This document shows positions 59,069 through 64,000 of a DNA stretch of 64,000 nucleotides, in pieces. The notes under the pieces are model-generated. The model was not told the DNA's origin. It saw only the letters and a list, made by a program, of their open reading frames with translations, and made no database searches. A program made the position numbers and the translations under genes. Each line of letters starts with the position of its first letter. Position 1 is the stretch's first letter. The stretch is from Bog-473 sp963791455 (GTDB lineage Bacteria > Actinomycetota > Acidimicrobiia > Acidimicrobiales > RAAP-2), in the NCBI GenBank assembly GCA_963791455.1, contig CAWBSM010000003.1, positions 558,001 through 622,000 on the forward strand, written 5' to 3'.

Positions 59069-59440
59069 GTGCCCACGCAAGAGCAGGACGTCATCGCCTG
59101 CTGCTCCTTCTGCCTCAAGCCCAACACCGAGGTGAAGGCGCTGGTGGCCGGGCCCGCCGTCTTCGTCTGTGACGGATGCGTCGACCTGTGCCGCCAGATC
59201 ATCAGCGAGCTTCCCGAGGACCGGGCCGAACCGCGGCTGTTGCCCTGGGAGCAGACCGCATCGCTCGAGGCCGCCCTGGCCAACCTCCCGAACGTCGCCC
59301 GCGCCCAGGCCCAGGTCGAAGAGAGCCTGCTCGGCTGGGTGCGCCGGGCCCGCATGCTCGGGGCCACCTGGGCCCAGGTCGGCGAGGCGCTGGGCATCAC
59401 GCGCCAGTCGGCCTGGGAGCGTTTCGCCGCCGAGGAGTAG
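59069..59440 (+). CDS. ClpX-type C4 zinc finger fused to a helix-turn-helix
   Basis: 123 residues from GTG 59069 after GGGGAGG. The N-terminal CSFCLKPNTEVKALVAGPAV, then FVCDGCVDLCRQIISELPED, is the treble-clef zinc-binding domain of ClpX (CxxC...CxxC). There is no AAA+ ATPase. The C-terminal part (about 88-123) is a predicted HTH, RRARMLGATWAQVGEALGIT then RQSAWERF. This looks like a DNA-binding protein that borrowed the ClpX adaptor-binding zinc domain. Role unknown; link to proteolysis or transcription is possible. Confidence 0.8.
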   Translation: MPTQEQDVIACCSFCLKPNTEVKALVAGPAVFVCDGCVDLCRQIISELPEDRAEPRLLPWEQTASLEAALANLPNVARAQAQVEESLLGWVRRARMLGATWAQVGEALGITRQSAWERFAAEE

Positions 59441-59453
59441 CCGGAGCGTGCGG

Positions 59454-59915
59454 ATGACGACGGATGACTGCTGGCGCGCCGTGCGCGCCGCGGATCACGG
59501 GGTCTTGTGCACGTCGAATCCGCGGCGGGTGATCGACGCCGTGCCGGTCTGCTTCGCGGTCGCCTCCCAGCTGATTGCGACCCCGGTGGACCGGGTGAAA
59601 CCGAAGAGCACGACCGGGCTTCAACGGCTGCGGAACCTCGATCACGACGCCACTGCCACCCTTCTCTGCGAGCGCTGGGACCCCGACGACTGGTCCCGCC
59701 TGTGGTGGGTGCGGGCGCACCTGGTGCGCCGGCCGGACCACCACGTCACCGAGCGTCAGCGCGAGGAGGGTGCGCGGGCGCTACGTGAGAAGTACCCGCA
59801 GTACACCGACGCGGAGTTCGCCGACGTCGTATACCTCGACGTCAAGGCGCTCGTCGGGTGGTCCGCCGCGGCCGACCCCGGGGCAGAACCGGGCGGTGGC
59901 GTCAGCCTGAGGTGA
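59454..59915 (+). CDS. PPOX-class F420-dependent protein (Rv0121-like)
   Basis: 153 residues from ATG 59454 (GTG 59448 possible). RRVIDAVPVCFAVASQLIAT, VDRVKPKSTTGLQRLRNLDH and WDPDDWSRLWWVRAHLVRRP match the pyridoxamine-phosphate-oxidase-like split-barrel subfamily that includes M. tuberculosis Rv0121, probably F420- or flavin-binding. Enzymatic role unknown. Its 3' end overlaps the LivF stop by 14 bp tail-to-tail. Confidence 0.82.
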   Translation: MTTDDCWRAVRAADHGVLCTSNPRRVIDAVPVCFAVASQLIATPVDRVKPKSTTGLQRLRNLDHDATATLLCERWDPDDWSRLWWVRAHLVRRPDHHVTERQREEGARALREKYPQYTDAEFADVVYLDVKALVGWSAAADPGAEPGGGVSLR

Positions 59916-60666
59916 CCGAGCCGCTCATGTAGGCCGACTCCACCTGCGAGGTGTCGGCCCGGAGCTCCTCGGCCGAGCCGGAGAGCACGATGCTGCCGTG
60001 GACAAGCACGAGGGCGTGGTCGGCCACCTCGAGCGCCAGCTGGATGTGCTGCTCCACCATGATCACCGACGCGCCGTGCTCGTCGGCCACCCGGCGGATG
60101 ACGGGCATGAGGGCTTCGACGGCCACCGGGGCGAGCCCCAGGGACATCTCGTCGATGAGCAGCAGCTTGGGCGACTGCACGAGGGCGCGTGCGATGGCCA
60201 GCATCTGTTGCTCGCCGCCCGAGAGGTCGGCGACGCGCAGCTTCTGGCGGCGCGCCAGGGCGGGAAACAGGTCGAGGACCGGACCGAGGTCGGCGCCGCG
60301 GGCCGCAGCCAGCTTGAGGTTCTGAACCGGCGTGAGTTCGGTGAACAGCGCGCGGGAGTCGGGGACGAGCACCATTCCGGACTGGTTCATGCGTCGGGGG
60401 GAGGAGCCCTTGACGGGTCGTCCGTTGACGGCGACCGTGCCGGCGCGGGGTGGCAGGAACCCCGCCAACGTCATGAGCAGCGTCGTCTTGCCGGCGCCGT
60501 TGGGTCCCAGGATGGTGAGGACCTTTTTGGGAGCGAGGGTGAAGGTGATGTCGCGGGCCACGGTCAGCTTGCCGTAGCCGACGTCGAGGCCTTGGCACTC
60601 GAGGACCGGAGTGTCGCCCCCCGGCGCGTCGTCCGCCGGCGGCGCGCCGATGACGGCGTCGGTCAC
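59902..60666 (-). CDS. livF: Liv-type ABC transporter ATP-binding protein
   Basis: 254 residues from GTG 60666, overlapping the fused gene's stop by 4 nt. Walker A ILGPNGAGKTTLLMTL near residue 55, signature LSGGEQQMLAIARAL near 143, Walker B LLLIDEMSLGLAPVAVEALM near 170 and the H-loop VEQHIQLAL. This is the LivF-type second ATPase of a branched-chain importer; such systems also import aromatic acids, urea and short acyl compounds. It works with the fused gene upstream and probably with the binding protein at 57726. Confidence 0.92.
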   Translation of the reverse strand: MTDAVIGAPPADDAPGGDTPVLECQGLDVGYGKLTVARDITFTLAPKKVLTILGPNGAGKTTLLMTLAGFLPPRAGTVAVNGRPVKGSSPRRMNQSGMVLVPDSRALFTELTPVQNLKLAAARGADLGPVLDLFPALARRQKLRVADLSGGEQQMLAIARALVQSPKLLLIDEMSLGLAPVAVEALMPVIRRVADEHGASVIMVEQHIQLALEVADHALVLVHGSIVLSGSAEELRADTSQVESAYMSGSVTSG

Positions 60667-63494
60667 GATGCCACCAACCGTTGGTGGGTGGCGCCCAGGT
60701 AGGCCGTCGACACCTCCTCGTTGGTCCGGATCTCGTCGGGCGTTCCGGTTGCGATGAGCGCGCCGAAGTCGAGCACGTCGATGGTGTCGCACAGGTTCAA
60801 CACCAGGCTCATGTCGTGGTCGACCAGCAGGATGGTCACCCCGGTGTCGCGCACGGCGCGCAGGCGGTCCGCCAGCCAGAGGCTCTCGGTGCTGTCGAGC
60901 CCGGCCGCCGGCTCGTCGAGGAGCAGGAGGCGGGGCTCACCCGCCAGGGCGCGGGCCACCGACACCAGTTGGCGCTGGCCCTGCGAGAGCATCGACACCT
61001 GCAGGTCGCGCATCTCGACCAGGCCCAGCTCGTCGAGGATCCGCGTCAGTGCGTCGGGGTCGTGAGCCGTCGCCCGGTGCTGACCGACCTGGACGTTCTC
61101 CTCGACGGTCAGGTCGTCGGCCACCCCGGCGAGCTGGAAGGTGCGGGCGAGGCCCAGGCCGGCGCGGCGGTGAGGGGGGAATCCAGCCACGTCCTGCTCC
61201 GACAGCGCGACGGTGCCCTCGTAGCCGTGGAACCCGCACAGCGCATCGATCGTGGTGGTCTTGCCCGCACCGTTGGGACCGATCAGACCGACGATCTGTC
61301 CCTCCTCGACGCGGAATGTGACGTCGTCCACCGCGACCACGCCGCCGTAGCGGACGGTGAGCTTCGAGACCTCGAGCAGGGGACCGGACCCGTCCGGCCT
61401 CGTGTGGCCGTTGGTCCCGACGCCCGCTCCGGTGCCGACCAGCTCGCCCGGCTCGGCGGCGACCGGCGCCAGCGGCCGCGTGGACCCGTGGGTCCCCGAC
61501 CCGGCCGCCGCCCGCAACGACGGCACCAGGGCCCCTTCGGGCCGGGCCATGACACCGCGCACCCGCCGCTGTTCCAAGAAGAGGTGGGTCGGCCCGACGA
61601 TGCCGTCGGGGTTGAAGATCACGGTCAGGATCACGCCGATGCCGGCCACGACGCCGTACCAGTTGTCGACGCTTCCGCTGCCGACGCCCGACGAGATCAA
61701 CGCCACCAGGATGCCCCCGGCGGAGATGATCCCGGCCAGGATGCCGCCACTCACCGACGTGATGCCGGCCACGACCACGATAGAGAACGCCACCAGACCC
61801 AGGTACGCGTCGAAGTCCTGGAAGGTCACGTTCCCCAGCTGGTACGCCAGCAAGGACCCCCCCAACCCCGCGATGAAGGCGGAGATGGCGAAGGCAACGA
61901 GCTTGATCTTGACCACGTTGATCCCCGCCGCCGCCGCCGACCGTTCGTCCGACCGCACCGCCAGCATCGCCGTGCCCAGTCGGCTGGTGCGCAGCCAGCT
62001 CACGCCGAACGCCACCAGGACCAGGACGACGAGACACAGGATGCCGAAGGCCGGACGAGGGAAGTCCTTGCCCGACCCGATGCCGAGGTCCATGCCGAAC
62101 AGCCGAGGCGTCGGGATGGCCAGGCCGCCCGCCCCGCCGTCGATCGAGTTGTTGTTGAACCAGATGGCCTCTACCCCGGCTGCGAAGGTGAGGGTGACCA
62201 CCCCCAGCATGAGGCCGCGCACCCGCAAGGCGGGAATCCCGATCACCACGCCGGCCGCCGCCGCCACCAGCGCGGCCAGGATCGGTGCGATGGGGAAGGG
62301 GATGCCCCACGAATTGGCGAAGGTGCTCAGGATGTAGGCGGAGACACCCGCGAAGGTGAGCTGCGCCAGCGAGATCTGCCCCGTGTACCCCGTCACCACC
62401 ACCAGCGACAACGAGATCACGCCGAGGATGAAGCTCGAGTACAACGCAGCCCGGTCGTTGCCGGTGAAGAGGTAGATGGCAGCGAGGCCGGCTGCGGTGC
62501 CGATCACCGTCGTCGCCAGGCGCCAGTGCGGACGGGGCGCCCGGCCCAACGTGACCTGGAGGAGGGTGCCCCGGCTCGGCATGGTCTGGCCGCGGACGGC
62601 CAGCACGACCAGCACCAACACCAACGGGATGAGCTCACCGGCGCCGGCGGGGAACCCCGGATGGACGCCGTTGAGGTACACCGAGAGCGACTCGAGCGCG
62701 CCGATCCCCAACCCCGCCGTGATGGCCCACCCGAGTGAATGGAAGCGTCCGACCACCGCCGCGGCGAGCGCCGGCACGATGAACAACGTGTAGGTGCCGG
62801 GGACCAACGGGACCAGGGGGGCGATCAGGATCCCCGCCACGCCGCACACCACGAAGCTGATGATCCAGTTGACCAGCGCGATGCGATCGGGCGAGAGCCC
62901 GCTCACCAGCGCGCCCACCTCGGTCTCGGCCGAGGCGCGGGTGGCCAGGCCGAAGCGGGTGAAGCGGAAGAGGATGGTCAGCACGATCCCGAGACCGATG
63001 ATGGTGGCCGCCAGCCACAGCCGGTCGACCGAGATGTCGACGCCGAGGAAGCTCAGGTGGCTCTGAGGGAAGATCGGGTTCACCAAGATCTCCGAAGTGG
63101 TCCCCACCTGGTAGCTCACGATTGCGGTCAGCAGTCCCATGAGCCCTATGGACGCCACCGCCTTGGCCACGGGCCGGTGGTTGCGCAGCGGGCGGAAGAT
63201 CAGCAGGTAGGCCGCCGCGCCCAGCACCGCCTGGATGCCCAGCGTGATCAGCAGCGCCGGCCAGAACGAGAGGTTGGTCCCGATGCCGATGGTCGGGGTC
63301 AGCCCCGGGATGGGTTGGAGCAGCTGGCCGTTGCGCAGCAGCGAGTAGGTGTAGGCGGCGTAGAGCGCCTGGGCGCCGGTGGCGAAATTGAGGACGCCCG
63401 AGGAGCGGTAGGTGACGACCAGCGCCATGGCCAGGGCGGCGAAGACGCCGCCGTTCCCGAGGCCGAGGAGGAGGAACTCGACGTACGTGCTCAC
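60663..63494 (-). CDS. Fused LivH-LivM permease and LivG ATPase of a branched-chain-type importer
   Basis: 943 residues, three proteins in one chain. LivH part (about 1-310): FLLLGLGNGGVFAALAMALV, SSGVLNFATGAQALYAAY. LivM part (about 325-650): VVVTGYTGQISLAQLTFAGV, DERSAAAAGINVVKIKLVAF. LivG ATPase (about 695-943): Walker A IGPNGAGKTTTIDALCGFHG, signature LSQGQRQLVSVARAL (LSQGQ rather than LSGGQ), Walker B LLLLDEPAAGLDSTES and H-loop DHDMSL. A Pro/Gly linker separates the last two. This fixes the stoichiometry of both permeases and one ATPase. Upstream lies an operator copy, as for the binding protein. Confidence 0.9.
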   Translation of the reverse strand: MSTYVEFLLLGLGNGGVFAALAMALVVTYRSSGVLNFATGAQALYAAYTYSLLRNGQLLQPIPGLTPTIGIGTNLSFWPALLITLGIQAVLGAAAYLLIFRPLRNHRPVAKAVASIGLMGLLTAIVSYQVGTTSEILVNPIFPQSHLSFLGVDISVDRLWLAATIIGLGIVLTILFRFTRFGLATRASAETEVGALVSGLSPDRIALVNWIISFVVCGVAGILIAPLVPLVPGTYTLFIVPALAAAVVGRFHSLGWAITAGLGIGALESLSVYLNGVHPGFPAGAGELIPLVLVLVVLAVRGQTMPSRGTLLQVTLGRAPRPHWRLATTVIGTAAGLAAIYLFTGNDRAALYSSFILGVISLSLVVVTGYTGQISLAQLTFAGVSAYILSTFANSWGIPFPIAPILAALVAAAAGVVIGIPALRVRGLMLGVVTLTFAAGVEAIWFNNNSIDGGAGGLAIPTPRLFGMDLGIGSGKDFPRPAFGILCLVVLVLVAFGVSWLRTSRLGTAMLAVRSDERSAAAAGINVVKIKLVAFAISAFIAGLGGSLLAYQLGNVTFQDFDAYLGLVAFSIVVVAGITSVSGGILAGIISAGGILVALISSGVGSGSVDNWYGVVAGIGVILTVIFNPDGIVGPTHLFLEQRRVRGVMARPEGALVPSLRAAAGSGTHGSTRPLAPVAAEPGELVGTGAGVGTNGHTRPDGSGPLLEVSKLTVRYGGVVAVDDVTFRVEEGQIVGLIGPNGAGKTTTIDALCGFHGYEGTVALSEQDVAGFPPHRRAGLGLARTFQLAGVADDLTVEENVQVGQHRATAHDPDALTRILDELGLVEMRDLQVSMLSQGQRQLVSVARALAGEPRLLLLDEPAAGLDSTESLWLADRLRAVRDTGVTILLVDHDMSLVLNLCDTIDVLDFGALIATGTPDEIRTNEEVSTAYLGATHQRLVAS

Positions 63495-63560
63495 CGCACG
63501 GATCCCCTGGCCCTCAGGCCGGGACGCCCGTCAGGCACCTCCCCCCGGGAGAAGATCACG

Positions 63561-63582
63561 GATTTAGGATACTCTAATATCC
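63561..63582. promoter_or_regulatory. Recurrent operator, site 9
   Basis: GATTTAGGATACTCTAATAT then CC, in the 172-bp gap between the Liv operon and the metallophosphoesterase gene. It contains AGGATACTCT, the core of the recurrent motif. It probably controls the importer; the rest of the gap is featureless. Confidence 0.65.
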
Positions 63583-63666
63583 GGCGCGACGCATGTGCTC
63601 CCCGTGACGGATGGGCAGTCCCTCCGGTTCCCCGACCGGCCCAGTGGGCCTGGTTAGCCTGACCGC

Positions 63667-64000
63667 GTGGCCGGCCCGACAGTGGTGGTGGTGGTCTCGG
63701 ACAGCCACCTCTCGGGGCGGGCGCCCGAGGCGGAGCGCAACTGGTCGGCGGTGGTCGACCACGTCCGACGCAGCAGGCCCGAACTGGTCGTCCACGTCGG
63801 CGACCTCTCCATGGACGGCGCCCACGACGACAGCGACCTCGTCTACGCGCGGGCCCAACTCGAGCGGCTCGCACCGACGCCCTGGGTGGCGGTGCCCGGC
63901 AATCACGACATCGGGGACCAGCCGATACCGGGCACGGATCCCACCGACGTCGTGACCGAGGAGAACATGGAGCGCTGGACCCGGTCGGTGGGCCCCCACT
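63667..64000 (+). CDS. Metallophosphoesterase, N-terminal part (gene leaves at right edge)
   Basis: Starts at GTG 63667 and is open to the window end, about 111 residues. Calcineurin-like motifs: VVVSDSHLSG near residue 10 (DxH), VVHVGDLSMDG near 43 (GDxxD-type) and VAVPGNHDIGD near 78 (GNHD). A binuclear metal phosphoesterase; the substrate depends on the missing C-terminal half. It is divergent from the Liv importer. Confidence 0.85.
   Translation, partial: MAGPTVVVVVSDSHLSGRAPEAERNWSAVVDHVRRSRPELVVHVGDLSMDGAHDDSDLVYARAQLERLAPTPWVAVPGNHDIGDQPIPGTDPTDVVTEENMERWTRSVGPH

Noticed and set aside
1..64000. CRISPR arrays, tRNA/rRNA genes, insertion sequences, prophage or att sites
   Set aside because: None seen by reading: no regularly spaced repeats, no transposase or integrase, no cloverleaf-like sequence recognised. 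A tRNAscan or Rfam run could still find a missed RNA.

Overview
The window is about 64 kb of very GC-rich DNA from an actinobacterium. Evidence for this is dense gene packing with GTG/TTG starts and 1-4 nt stop/start overlaps, four LLM-class F420-type oxidoreductases, a Rv0121-type F420 PPOX protein, a DUF222/HNH (13E12-type) endonuclease and many acyl-CoA dehydrogenase (ACAD) and CaiB/BaiF genes. An Acidimicrobiia-like or mycobacteria-like lineage is plausible, but there is no rRNA or tRNA here to fix the taxonomy. No CRISPR array, prophage or insertion sequence was seen.

Layout. 1-2837: tail of an ACAD pair and a frameshifted metallo-beta-lactamase-fold hydrolase. 2859-6237 (minus): DUF2889 protein, thiolase-like/DUF35 pair, TetR. 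6371-11735 (plus): double-module GntR regulator, amidohydrolase, MaoC-type hydratase, ACAD. 12009-16171: divergent enoyl-CoA hydratase versus tandem CaiB plus hydratase. 16181-18100: KimA-like permease. 18271-28906: hydratase, SnoaL-like protein, fused double ACAD, LLM enzymes, two SDRs, two alpha/beta hydrolases, a thioesterase. 29161-33823: hydrolase and an ABC-2 exporter. 34024-37334: a P450 remnant, HNH protein, and an NRAMP-related transporter behind a structured leader with a short proline-rich ORF. 37341-47669 (minus): an eight-gene TetR-led operon. 47772-57497 (plus): its divergent counterpart and a further run of catabolic genes including a P450. 57726-63494: solute-binding protein, a zinc-finger/HTH protein, and a LivF plus fused LivH-LivM-LivG importer. 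63667-end: partial metallophosphoesterase.

How the genes fit together. Most genes belong to catabolism of hydrophobic carboxylic acids as CoA thioesters: uptake (Liv-type importer), activation (AMP-forming ligase, CaiB transferases), dehydrogenation (ACADs), hydration (hydratases, MaoC), oxidation (SDRs, LLM enzymes, P450), C-C cleavage (thiolase-like/DUF35, amidohydrolases) and release (thioesterase, hydrolases). The substrate cannot be read from sequence. A steroid-, terpenoid- or aromatic-like compound is an inference from the FadE34-like fused ACAD and the Ltp2/DUF35-like pair.

The most notable signal is not a gene. A conserved near-palindrome (core AGGATACTCTTTA; ideal AAAGAGTATACTCTTT) recurs about nine times, always in gaps beside catabolic or transport genes and often over the -10 box. 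It looks like the operator of one local regulon. A second notable pattern is an APH-type kinase paired with a beta-barrel-like (DUF7064-type) protein, present twice, once on each arm of the divergent TetR cluster.
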